DNA of 8,057 nucleotides from Lachnospiraceae bacterium UBA7598 (GCA_002474415.1 DLQV01000060.1:201-8257); one strand, 5' to 3'. Numbered from the stretch's first letter, positions 1 to 5,332 are shown. The notes: generated by a model not told the origin, from the sequence alone. Program-made: numbers and translations.

Positions 1-658
1 GAAACAATGGGGGCGTAAGTGCACGGATCTGCCTGCTTTTATTATCAAGCGTCTTCCGGTACGGCTGACGTTTGATAACAATTATTTTAATGCACTGTAC
101 CAGGGAATTCCGATGGGCGGTTACACAAAGATGGTCGAACATCTGCTGGAGGGAATTGAAGTCCGGCTTGGCGTGGACTATCTGGAGCAAAAAGAGGAAC
201 TGGAGGCACTGGCTGAGAAAACAGTATATACGGGAGCGATAGATGCGTATTTTGGTTATTCGCTTGGTGCATTGGAATATCGTTCCGTACGGTTTGAGAC
301 AGAGCTTTTGGATATTCCAAATTTCCAGGGTAACGCCGCAGTCAATTATACGGATGCCCAGACACCGTGGACACGTATTATTGAACACAAATGGTTTGAA
401 TTTGGCAAGGATGATGAGGGGCGTGATTTACCGAAGACTGTAATTTCGCGGGAGTACAGTTCAGAGTGGAAACCGGGGGATGAACCGTACTATCCGGTAA
501 ACGATGAAAAGAACGGAGCACTTTATCAGAAATATAAAGAACTCGCAGAAAAGGAAGAAAATGTCATTTTCGGGGGAAGACTCGGAGAGTATAAATACTA
601 TGATATGGACGCTGTGATCGCTTCTGCGCTGGAAATGTGCGAAAAAGAACTGGGATAG
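1..658 (+). CDS. glf: UDP-galactopyranose mutase, C-terminal part (5' end outside window)
   Basis: This flavoenzyme interconverts UDP-galactopyranose and UDP-galactofuranose in the cytoplasm and supplies galactofuranose for surface polysaccharides. The reading frame is open from base 2, giving 218 visible codons; family members are about 370 residues, so roughly the last 60% is present. Typical family blocks appear in order: a WG near the edge, LPAFIIKRLPVRLTFD, YFNALYQGIPMGGYTKM, YTGAIDAYFGY, LEYRSVRFE, NFQGNAAVNYTD, TRIIEHK, EPYYPVND and the C-terminal GGRLGEYKYYDMD. From family knowledge, the LPVR arginine and the tyrosines and acidic residue of the last block line the substrate and FAD site. 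The ATG at 113 is internal, not the start, because homology continues upstream of it. The gene converges on the FliD-like gene. Its own operon lies to the left and cannot be seen. Confidence 0.93.
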   Translation, partial: KQWGRKCTDLPAFIIKRLPVRLTFDNNYFNALYQGIPMGGYTKMVEHLLEGIEVRLGVDYLEQKEELEALAEKTVYTGAIDAYFGYSLGALEYRSVRFETELLDIPNFQGNAAVNYTDAQTPWTRIIEHKWFEFGKDDEGRDLPKTVISREYSSEWKPGDEPYYPVNDEKNGALYQKYKELAEKEENVIFGGRLGEYKYYDMDAVIASALEMCEKELG

Positions 659-674
659 GCTTCTACGAAAATAA

Positions 675-717
675 AAAAGAGCATTTGCTGTATGGTTACA
701 GTTGAAATGCTCTTTTG
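675..717. terminator. Bidirectional intrinsic terminator between glf and the FliD-like gene
   Basis: An imperfect inverted repeat pairs AAAAGAGCATTT (675-686) plus CTGTA (688-692) with TACAG (697-701) plus AAATGCTCTTTT (705-716), around a 4-base loop and a small internal loop. Read on the plus strand it ends in TTTT. Read on the minus strand it ends in a longer T-rich run (TTTTTTATTTT), and the minus-strand stop codon at 718-720 abuts it directly. It therefore serves both convergent genes and looks stronger for the minus-strand one. Confidence 0.85.
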
Positions 718-2016
718 TTATACATATTTATCCAGCATCATTCCGGAATAGATGGATGTGATGTATGGAGTCGCGAAGTTGTGACCGGGATTTTTATAGG
801 CCACGACAATTTTGTTTACATAGTTCATCGGATTGATGGAGATGTTTTCTGCTTCTTTTCCGATGGAATCCCGAAATTGGGATAAGGTTTCAAATGTATC
901 CTGATCGCGTTCCGGAACAACCGCTTCCCGGAGAGCTTCCTTATCAATGGAGATAGAGCCATTTTCGTCTGTGACCAGACCAATATCCTGTAAAGTGCTC
1001 CGACTCGAACCAGAGATGGAAAGAATTTCTGTCTGAAGTTTGTTTCCGGCACTGGCATCGGTATCTGCATAAACGGTTGCAGTGGTAAGAATAGAATTAT
1101 AAGCATCTACCAGTGACTGGATATTGTCTGCGATTGCATCTGCATCTGTTTTGAAGCCAATGTTTACCGGCTGACCGTTGGTTGGCTGTTTTAATGTCAG
1201 CTCAAATATCTGATTGATGGAAAAGGTATTGGTCAGGGATGAATGGCTGGTGCCGTTTAAGGTAAAAGAGGAATTATGTGCAGGGGAAGTGATTCGGTCA
1301 ATTCCCAGCTGATCCATAATTTCTGTGGAACCGGTACTTGCATCTGGTGTGATAGAAAAAAGTTCGGTTTCATTTTCTGCCAGACCGGTCTGCGTAGAAG
1401 TCAGTTTCAGCGCACTCGAACCGTTTCCGTCAGACTGGATTTCGGCAGTAATTCCGAGACTGGAGGAGTTGACAAGCCGGGCCAGTTTGTTTAACACATC
1501 CAGATTGGTTTCATCGGAATTGATATTATATTGAAATTCATATGCGGCGCCCGGAGTATTCAGATCAAAAGAATACGCACCAGGACGCATCGACAAAGTG
1601 TTGTCTTTTAAAAACCGTCCCTGATTGATCTGAGGGGTAGCGAGCTGCTGGACTTCAATGTCAAAGTTGCTGGTTTTGCTTTCCTCACTCCCGTCGCCGA
1701 TATAGGTCACACTGACTTTTTCATCATCGGAGGACATGGCAACTTTCTTCTTGAAAGAATCTTCAAACGAACCGTACTGATCGGAAAGAGATGCCACAAC
1801 GTTTTGAATGGAACGGGCATTTTCCTTGATATCGATGGCATATTTTTTCGCGTCAGTGAGATTCGGAATCTTGTAAAGAGGCGAATCTTTATTTATTTTG
1901 ACAATTTCATTGTAAACTTTGCGCAGTTCACTCTTTTTGTGTGAATCATAACGTGAAACCGTTTTCTGGGCATACGTCGAGATATAATAAGCGTAGGCAT
2001 TATCAATCCTTGCCAT
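718..2016 (-). CDS. FliD-like flagellar cap / hook-associated protein 2-like protein
   Basis: 432 residues with no cysteine and no tryptophan, as is common for exported flagellar axial proteins. Residues 1-105 are mostly helical and charged. Residues 118-137 (FDIEVQQLATPQINQGRF) match the 'V.QLA..Q' block of FliD proteins. Residues 249-279 (SSFTLNGTSHSSLTNTFSINQIFELTLKQPT) match the FliD 'NG..i...tN.i...i.G..l.L' block. Residues 295-310 (IADNIQSLVDAYNSIL) and 342-362 (LQDIGLVTDENGSISIDKEAL) match the C-terminal FliD region. The usual FliD N-terminus (SGLDT-type coil) is absent. So is the long C-terminal coiled coil; instead the protein ends in an unusual segment at about 397-432 with ATPYITSIYSGMMLDKYV. 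No signal peptide is seen, which fits flagellar-type export if it is secreted. Start: ATG with AGGAGGGG 7 bases upstream. No other flagellar gene is visible. A canonical cap role is uncertain; a shortened paralogue or modified axial protein is possible. Confidence 0.72.
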   Translation of the reverse strand: MARIDNAYAYYISTYAQKTVSRYDSHKKSELRKVYNEIVKINKDSPLYKIPNLTDAKKYAIDIKENARSIQNVVASLSDQYGSFEDSFKKKVAMSSDDEKVSVTYIGDGSEESKTSNFDIEVQQLATPQINQGRFLKDNTLSMRPGAYSFDLNTPGAAYEFQYNINSDETNLDVLNKLARLVNSSSLGITAEIQSDGNGSSALKLTSTQTGLAENETELFSITPDASTGSTEIMDQLGIDRITSPAHNSSFTLNGTSHSSLTNTFSINQIFELTLKQPTNGQPVNIGFKTDADAIADNIQSLVDAYNSILTTATVYADTDASAGNKLQTEILSISGSSRSTLQDIGLVTDENGSISIDKEALREAVVPERDQDTFETLSQFRDSIGKEAENISINPMNYVNKIVVAYKNPGHNFATPYITSIYSGMMLDKYV

Positions 2017-2023
2017 TGAGATT

Positions 2024-2031
2024 CCCCTCCT
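2024..2031 (-). promoter_or_regulatory. Strong ribosome binding site of the FliD-like gene
   Basis: On the minus strand AGGAGGGG lies 7 bases before the ATG at 2016. It fixes that start. Because it contains GGA it could also be a second contact for a CsrA-type repressor. Confidence 0.85.
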
Positions 2032-2052
2032 TTCTTCCTTGAATTGAGGATT

Positions 2053-2106
2053 AAGAGCAGGACCGTAAAAGACCTGTTCTTATGTGAGGTGCATATCCTT
2101 TGCACC
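2053..2106 (-). promoter_or_regulatory. Structured leader of the FliD-like gene (two hairpins, candidate CsrA site)
   Basis: In minus-strand RNA the first hairpin has GGUGCA/UGCACC arms (2101-2106 and 2088-2093) around a 7-base loop AAGGAUA, which displays a GGA. The second pairs AAGAACAGG with CCUGCUCUU (2073-2081 and 2053-2061), with one mismatch and an 11-base loop. A GGA in a hairpin loop upstream of a GGA-containing ribosome binding site is the arrangement known from CsrA control of flagellin mRNA in Bacillus. Whether CsrA acts here is inference. Confidence 0.45.
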
Positions 2107-2130
2107 GAAAAAAGATTTTACTTGATTAGT

Positions 2131-2158
2131 ATATCGGCATCATACCGCATTTCCTATA
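2131..2158 (-). promoter_or_regulatory. Candidate sigma-28 (SigD/FliA) promoter of the FliD-like gene
   Basis: On the minus strand GCCGATAT (2138-2131) is an exact match to the flagellar sigma -10 element. TATA (2158-2155) lies 16 bases upstream as a weak TAAA-type -35. The start of transcription would fall near 2124, leaving a leader of about 108 bases. The -10 match is good; the -35 has one mismatch and the spacing is one base longer than usual. Confidence 0.55.
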
Positions 2159-2171
2159 CCCTTGTATATGG

Positions 2172-2193
2172 TAAAAATTCACTAAAAATTCAC
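2172..2193. repeat. Tandem 11-bp direct repeat
   Basis: TAAAAATTCAC occurs twice, back to back and without a mismatch (2172-2182 and 2183-2193). One repeat unit is about one helical turn, so both copies face the same side of the DNA. It lies 13 bp upstream of the minus-strand -35 candidate and 50 bp upstream of the rpmG -35. It could be a regulator site or an A-tract upstream element; no known operator was recognised. Confidence 0.6.
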
Positions 2194-2243
2194 AATTTGG
2201 TGTAAAAGGTGCAAAAAAATCGTAGAAACCATTGGAAAAGATG

Positions 2244-2272
2244 TTGACGGGCATGGAAAATCATGATATAGT
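2244..2272 (+). promoter_or_regulatory. Sigma-A promoter of the rpmG-secE-nusG-rplK-rplA unit
   Basis: TTGACG (2244-2249), a 17-base spacer and TATAGT (2267-2272). A TG one base before the -10 (2264-2265) also makes it an extended -10 promoter. Transcription should start near 2279, giving a leader of about 76 bases before rpmG. Confidence 0.88.
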
Positions 2273-2285
2273 ATGAAAGCTTGGA

Positions 2286-2317
2286 AGTAGGTCTTTTTTT
2301 TATGCCTTTTTTTAGGC
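2286..2317 (+). promoter_or_regulatory. T-rich leader element with small hairpin upstream of rpmG
   Basis: The leader has a TAGG followed by a run of eight T, then GCCT-TTTTTT-AGGC (2304-2317), which can form a 4-bp hairpin with a U-only loop. A similar arrangement occurs in the rpoB leader. U-rich non-template tracts are where Firmicutes NusG stabilises pauses, so a pausing or feedback role is possible but unproven. It is not a convincing terminator because the stem is too short. Confidence 0.4.
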
Positions 2318-2354
2318 GAGACAAAACACGAAAATTAAAACGGAGGTGGAAGTT

Positions 2355-2504
2355 GTGCGTACAAAGATTACATTAGCCTGCACAGAATGTCAGCGTCGTA
2401 ATTACAACATGACAAAGGACAAGAAGACTCATCCGGACAGAATGGAAACCAAGAAGTACTGTAGATTCTGCAAGACTCATACAGTTCATAAGGAAACCAA
2501 ATAG
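2355..2504 (+). CDS. rpmG: 50S ribosomal protein L33, zinc-binding form
   Basis: 49 residues ([18 protein letters not shown]...), the usual length of bacterial L33, a small protein of the large subunit near the E site. Cysteines at 9, 12, 36 and 39 form two CxxC pairs, so this is the zinc-containing (C+) version; species with several L33 genes often also have a zinc-free copy. The start is GTG at 2355, with GGAGGTG (2342-2348) 6 bases upstream. An in-frame GTG at 2346 overlaps the ribosome binding site and is unlikely to be used. It is the first gene of the unit and is followed 26 bases later by secE, the common rpmG-secE-nusG order of Firmicutes. Confidence 0.96.
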   Translation: MRTKITLACTECQRRNYNMTKDKKTHPDRMETKKYCRFCKTHTVHKETK

Positions 2505-2530
2505 TCCGTACAGAGCAAAGGAGTTATGAA

Positions 2531-2746
2531 ATGGGACAGACAGAAAACGTTGAAAAGGCTCCAAAGACAAACTGGTTTGACGGCGTAAAGGCAGAGTTCA
2601 AAAAGATCATCTGGCCGGAGCAAAAATCAGTTGTCAGACAGACCATTGCAGTGATTGTTACATCCGTTGTAGTCGGTCTTATTATTGCACTGCTGGATTG
2701 GGCGATTCAGCACGGTGTGAATTTCCTTGTTGGTTTGAAATTTTAA
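2531..2746 (+). CDS. secE: Preprotein translocase subunit SecE
   Basis: 71 residues, the short single-span SecE typical of Gram-positive bacteria (the E. coli protein has three spans). SecE clamps SecY in the membrane and is essential for the SecYEG channel. The amphipathic segment before the membrane holds the family signature WFDGVKAEFKKIIWPEQKSVVRQT (residues 15-38, with W28-P29). It is followed by one hydrophobic span from about residue 39 to 61. The start is ATG, with AAAGGAG (2517-2523) 7 bases upstream. nusG follows 17 bases after the stop, a linkage kept across most bacteria. Confidence 0.96.
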   Translation: MGQTENVEKAPKTNWFDGVKAEFKKIIWPEQKSVVRQTIAVIVTSVVVGLIIALLDWAIQHGVNFLVGLKF

Positions 2747-2763
2747 CGGAGGCATAGTGATTT

Positions 2764-3282
2764 ATGGCAGAGGCGAACTGGTATGTAGTTCATACCTATT
2801 CAGGTTATGAGAACAAAGTCAAAGCGAATATTGACAAGACAATTGAGAACAGACATCTGGAAGACCAGATTTTAGAGGTCCGTGTTCCTCTTGAGGAAGT
2901 GACGGAAGTCAAAAACGGAGTGAAGAAACAGGTTTCCAAGAAGATGTTCCCGGGCTATGTGCTGATTCATATGATTATGAACGATGACACATGGTATGTT
3001 GTCCGCAATACCCGTGGTGTGACAGGGTTCGTTGGACCGGGAAGCAAACCGGTGCCACTCACAGATGCTGAAATGAGACCGCTTGGAATCAAAGCTGAGA
3101 ACGTTGTGGTGGATTTTGCAGAAGGCGATATGATCGTTGTTATCGGCGGTGTCTGGAAAGATACCTGCGGTGTGATTACGGCGATGAACCACAACAAACA
3201 GACGGTTACGATCAATGTAGATCTGTTCGGTCGCGAAACACCGGTAGAAGTAAGTTTCGCAGATGTAAAGAAGATGAATTAA
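2764..3282 (+). CDS. nusG: Transcription termination/antitermination factor NusG
   Basis: 172 residues, normal for NusG, which binds RNA polymerase across the clamp and couples it to Rho or the ribosome. The N-terminal NGN domain (about 5-110) opens with [15 protein letters not shown] and includes [12 protein letters not shown] (residues 59-70). The KOW domain (about 119-170) includes [20 protein letters not shown] and [10 protein letters not shown]. Residues N82-T83 in the [11 protein letters not shown] segment correspond, by my reading, to the Asn-Thr pair of Bacillus NusG that reads T-rich non-template DNA and promotes pausing. The ribosome binding site CGGAGG (2747-2752) is 11 bases from the ATG, slightly long. 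rplK follows after 13 bases, so they are co-transcribed. Confidence 0.97.
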   Translation: MAEANWYVVHTYSGYENKVKANIDKTIENRHLEDQILEVRVPLEEVTEVKNGVKKQVSKKMFPGYVLIHMIMNDDTWYVVRNTRGVTGFVGPGSKPVPLTDAEMRPLGIKAENVVVDFAEGDMIVVIGGVWKDTCGVITAMNHNKQTVTINVDLFGRETPVEVSFADVKKMN

Positions 3283-3295
3283 GGAGGCAATTCCA

Positions 3296-3721
3296 ATGGC
3301 AAAGAAAGTTGAAGGATACATTAAGCTGCAGATTCCTGCTGGAAAGGCAACACCTGCTCCTCCAGTTGGACCAGCACTTGGACAGCATGGTGTAAACATT
3401 GTTGAGTTTACAAAGCAGTTTAATGCAAAGACAGCCGATCAGGGCGACTTAATTATCCCTGTAGTTATTACAGTATATGCAGACAGAAGCTTTAGCTTTA
3501 TTACTAAGACTCCTCCTGCACCAGTACTGATCAAGAAAGCCTGCAAGATCAAGTCTGGTTCTGGTGAACCAAACAAGACAAAGGTTGCAAAGATTACAAA
3601 GGCACAGGTTCAGGAAATCGCTGAGCTGAAGATGCCTGACTTAAACGCTGCAAATATCGAAGCTGCTATGAGCATGATCGCTGGTACAGCAAGATCTATG
3701 GGCGTTGAAGTAGTAGACTAA
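3296..3721 (+). CDS. rplK: 50S ribosomal protein L11
   Basis: 141 residues, the standard length. L11 sits at the base of the ribosomal stalk on helices 43/44 of 23S rRNA, where it supports factor GTPase function and forms part of the thiostrepton site. The N-terminal domain has the proline-rich helix [22 protein letters not shown] (residues 17-38; prolines 20, 22, 23, 26), the region where thiostrepton-resistance changes are known; it looks wild type. The C-terminal rRNA-binding domain ends [14 protein letters not shown]. The ribosome binding site (AAGGAGG, from 3281) overlaps the nusG stop codon and lies 8 bases before ATG, which favours translational coupling. Confidence 0.97.
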   Translation: MAKKVEGYIKLQIPAGKATPAPPVGPALGQHGVNIVEFTKQFNAKTADQGDLIIPVVITVYADRSFSFITKTPPAPVLIKKACKIKSGSGEPNKTKVAKITKAQVQEIAELKMPDLNAANIEAAMSMIAGTARSMGVEVVD

Positions 3722-3740
3722 TCTAAGTTTAAGAAGAAAT

Positions 3741-3778
3741 GTGGGAGGGTAATTGATTTCCCACCCGATATTACCACC
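3741..3778 (+). promoter_or_regulatory. Predicted L1-binding mRNA site (23S rRNA mimic) before rplA
   Basis: The RNA can fold as outer helix GUGG/CCAC (3741-3744 with 3774-3777) and inner helix GGGU/ACCC (3747-3750 with 3763-3766). An asymmetric loop separates them, GA on one side and GAUAUUA on the other. This closely resembles the L1 site in 23S rRNA (GUGGGAGG... paired with ...CC-UUGAAAUA-CCAC in E. coli, from memory). The rplA ribosome binding site begins one base after it (3779). L1 is known to repress its own operon by binding such a mimic. An alternative stem GTGGGA/TCCCAC (3741-3746 with 3759-3764) competes with it. Confidence 0.75.
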
Positions 3779-3794
3779 AGGAGGTTTATATTTC

Positions 3795-4490
3795 ATGAAA
3801 AGAGGAAAGAAATATCAGGACGCTGTAAAGGCATACGATAGAAGTGCTCAGTACGATGTTGCTGAAGCAATCGACCTCGTAAAGAAGAATGCCACAGCGA
3901 AATTTGATGAGACAATCGAGCTTCATCTTAGAACGGGCTGTGATGGACGTCACGCAGAGCAGCAGATCCGTGGTGCGGTTGTACTGCCACACGGAACAGG
4001 TAAGACCGTTAAGGTATTAGTTTTCGCAAAGGGAACTAAGGTAGACGAGGCACAGGCAGCAGGAGCTGACTTCGTTGGAGGAGAGGAATTAATTCCGAAG
4101 ATCCAGAACGAGGGATGGTTAGACTTCGATGTTGTAGTTGCCACACCAGATATGATGGGTGTTGTAGGACGTTTAGGACGTGTCCTTGGACCGAAGGGCT
4201 TAATGCCAAACCCAAAAGCTGGTACAGTTACCATGGATGTTACCAAGGCTGTTAACGACATCAAGGCTGGTAAGATTGAGTATCGTTTGGACAAGACAAA
4301 TATTATCCACGTGCCAGTTGGAAAAGCTTCATTTACAAGTGAGCAGTTGAACGACAACTTCCAGTCTCTTATGGGCGCAATCAACAAGGCTAAGCCTTCA
4401 AGCTTAAAGGGTCAGTACATTAAGAGTGCTGTATTAACCTCTACAATGGGACCTGGCGTAAAGCTTAACGTTGTAAAGATTGCTCAGTAA
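3795..4490 (+). CDS. rplA: 50S ribosomal protein L1
   Basis: 231 residues from [15 protein letters not shown], normal for bacterial L1. L1 forms the mobile L1 stalk at the tRNA exit site and is the autoregulator of its own operon. Conserved blocks are [26 protein letters not shown], and the family signature [22 protein letters not shown], which lies in the second domain. The common 'DPRHADQ' is DGRHAEQ here, a mild substitution. The frame is open upstream to a TTG at 3753, but the proper start is ATG 3795, with AGGAGGT (3779-3785) 9 bases before it. The extra 14 codons would be translated from the regulatory hairpin. Last gene of its unit. Confidence 0.97.
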   Translation: MKRGKKYQDAVKAYDRSAQYDVAEAIDLVKKNATAKFDETIELHLRTGCDGRHAEQQIRGAVVLPHGTGKTVKVLVFAKGTKVDEAQAAGADFVGGEELIPKIQNEGWLDFDVVVATPDMMGVVGRLGRVLGPKGLMPNPKAGTVTMDVTKAVNDIKAGKIEYRLDKTNIIHVPVGKASFTSEQLNDNFQSLMGAINKAKPSSLKGQYIKSAVLTSTMGPGVKLNVVKIAQ

Positions 4491-4504
4491 TATAAGAATC
4501 AGAA

Positions 4505-4530
4505 GCCAGAGACCGGAAACGGTTTCTGGC
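4505..4530 (+). other. Strong GAAA-tetraloop hairpin after rplA
   Basis: GCCAGAGACCG, a GAAA loop, then CGGTTTCTGGC: an 11-bp stem containing one G-U pair. No T run follows, so it is not a standard intrinsic terminator. It may protect or define the 3' end of the rplK-rplA message, or act as a processing or weak termination site. Confidence 0.7.
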
Positions 4531-4561
4531 GAGAATGTATGATTAGACTTACTCAAGCAAA

Positions 4562-4587
4562 ATGCGGAAAACACTTGACATCCGCAT
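4562..4587. repeat. Inverted repeat around the rplJ -35 box
   Basis: ATGCGGA (4562-4568) and TCCGCAT (4581-4587) are perfect 7-bp inverted arms separated by 12 bases. The -35 hexamer TTGACA fills the right half of the spacer. The arm centres are about 19 bp apart, near two helical turns, as in many dimeric operators. Read through from rplA it could also form an RNA hairpin. Confidence 0.6.
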
Positions 4588-4603
4588 AAGAACATATTAT
4601 AAT
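4575..4603 (+). promoter_or_regulatory. Perfect-consensus sigma-A promoter of rplJ-rplL
   Basis: TTGACA (4575-4580), a 17-base spacer and TATAAT (4598-4603). Both hexamers and the spacing match the consensus exactly. Transcription should start near 4610, giving a leader of about 183 bases before rplJ. Confidence 0.95.
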
Positions 4604-4609
4604 AGCAAA

Positions 4610-4681
4610 GCATATTGCCGAAGACAGTAAGGTGCTATCGCATATTGCGATGGCGTAAAGGGAAATCCACCTACCGAGGGA
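4610..4681 (+). ncRNA. L10 ribosomal protein leader (rplJ leader RNA)
   Basis: The leader carries the hallmark pieces of the L10(L12)4-binding mRNA site: GCCGAAGACAGTAAGGTG on the 5' side and AATCCACCTACCGAGG on the 3' side, with GGTG (4631-4634) able to pair with CACC (4668-4671). Between them lies a 9-bp hairpin GCTATCGCA-TAT-TGCGATGGC (4634-4654; its first base is shared with the GGTG). In Bacillus the bound L10 complex favours termination downstream, so rplJL output falls when free L10 is in excess. Confidence 0.9.
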
Positions 4682-4719
4682 ATTTTTGATGATAATCGTC
4701 ATAAAGAATGATACCCCTC
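4676..4719 (+). promoter_or_regulatory. Predicted antiterminator of the rplJ attenuator
   Basis: GAGGG (4676-4680), at the 3' edge of the L10 leader, can pair with CCCTC (4715-4719), the first half of the terminator stem. Between them, GATGA/TCGTC (4688-4692 with 4696-4700) and flanking T/A pairs extend the fold. The pairing excludes the terminator hairpin. It also uses bases next to the L10 site, giving a plausible on/off switch. Confidence 0.65.
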
Positions 4720-4742
4720 TGCTGTAAGGCGGAGGGTTTTTT
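4715..4742 (+). terminator. Intrinsic attenuator in the rplJ leader
   Basis: Stem CCCTCTGC/GCGGAGGG (4715-4722 with 4729-4736, one G-U pair), loop TGTAAG, then six T. It lies 50 bases before rplJ and after the L10 leader, so it can end transcription before the genes are reached. Confidence 0.9.
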
Positions 4743-4792
4743 ATTATACCTCACGCTATATGCAAGAAATAAAATAAGGAGGTAAATGAATC

Positions 4793-5332
4793 GTGGCAAA
4801 GGTAGAATTAAAGCAGCCGATCGTTCAGGAGATTTCTGAAACAATTAAGGACGCACAGACACTCGTAGTAGTTGACTACCGTGGACTTACAGTTGCTGAA
4901 GATACACAGCTTCGTAAAAACTTAAGAGAAGCTGGCGTAACTTACAAAGTATACAAGAATACTTTAGTAAACCGCGCAATCGAGGGAACAGAGTTCGAGA
5001 GCTTAAAGGATGTCCTGGAAGGACCTAATGCATTTGCAGTATCTACAGAAGATGCTACAGCTCCAGCCAGAGTTCTGGCAGAGTTCGCAAAGAAGGCTCC
5101 AAGCCTTGAGATCAAGGCCGGCGTTGTAGAAGGAACATACTATGACGCAGAGGGAATGAAGCAGATCGCAAGTGTACCAAGCAGAGAAGTACTTCTTTCC
5201 AAGTTACTTGGAAGCTTACAGTCACCTATCACAAATCTTGCTCGCGTTCTTAATCAGATCGCAGAGAAGGGTGACGCAGCAGATGCAGCAGAAGAAGCAG
5301 CACCGGCTGAAGAAGCACCAGCAGCAGAATAA
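4793..5332 (+). CDS. rplJ: 50S ribosomal protein L10
   Basis: 179 residues, slightly long for L10 (about 165-175). L10 anchors the L12 dimers to 23S rRNA at the stalk base and, as L10(L12)4, represses its own leader. The N-terminal rRNA-binding domain includes [41 protein letters not shown] (residues 23-63). [32 protein letters not shown] (128-159) holds the C-terminal helix that carries L12 dimers. The last 20 residues are almost only alanine, glutamate, aspartate and proline, an acidic disordered tail. The start is GTG at 4793, with AAGGAGGT (4776-4783) 9 bases upstream. rplL follows after 35 bases. Confidence 0.97.
   Translation: MAKVELKQPIVQEISETIKDAQTLVVVDYRGLTVAEDTQLRKNLREAGVTYKVYKNTLVNRAIEGTEFESLKDVLEGPNAFAVSTEDATAPARVLAEFAKKAPSLEIKAGVVEGTYYDAEGMKQIASVPSREVLLSKLLGSLQSPITNLARVLNQIAEKGDAADAAEEAAPAEEAPAAE

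Larger units (their letters stand above)
2017..2354. other. Divergent regulatory region between the FliD-like gene and rpmG
   Basis: No gene is visible in these 338 bases. They hold, from left to right, the minus-strand ribosome binding site and leader hairpins, the sigma-28-like promoter, an 11-bp tandem repeat, and the plus-strand rpmG promoter and T-rich leader. The stretch is AT-rich, and the two promoters point away from each other about 86 bp apart. Confidence 0.8.

Noticed and set aside
113..658. A complete small 181-residue protein starting at ATG 113
   Set aside because: Homology to UDP-galactopyranose mutase continues in frame upstream to the window edge, so this ATG is internal.
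2872..3399. Long minus-strand open frame opposite nusG and rplK
   Set aside because: It is a shadow of two certain genes; the translation has no recognisable domain and is rich in odd Cys/His runs.
3753..3794. Possible longer L1 starting at TTG 3753
   Set aside because: The added residues come from the L1-like regulatory hairpin and have no homology to L1. The ATG at 3795 has a strong ribosome binding site at the right distance.
3950..4387. Minus-strand open frame inside rplA
   Set aside because: Lies wholly within a certain gene, with no ribosome binding site or family match.
4505..4530. Hairpin after rplA as an intrinsic terminator
   Set aside because: No T run follows the stem, so it is listed only as a hairpin of unknown role.
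4786..4839. Short 17-codon frame starting ATG 4786, overlapping the rplJ start
   Set aside because: The ATG is only 2 bases from the ribosome binding site and the peptide is not recognisable, whereas the GTG at 4793 gives full L10.
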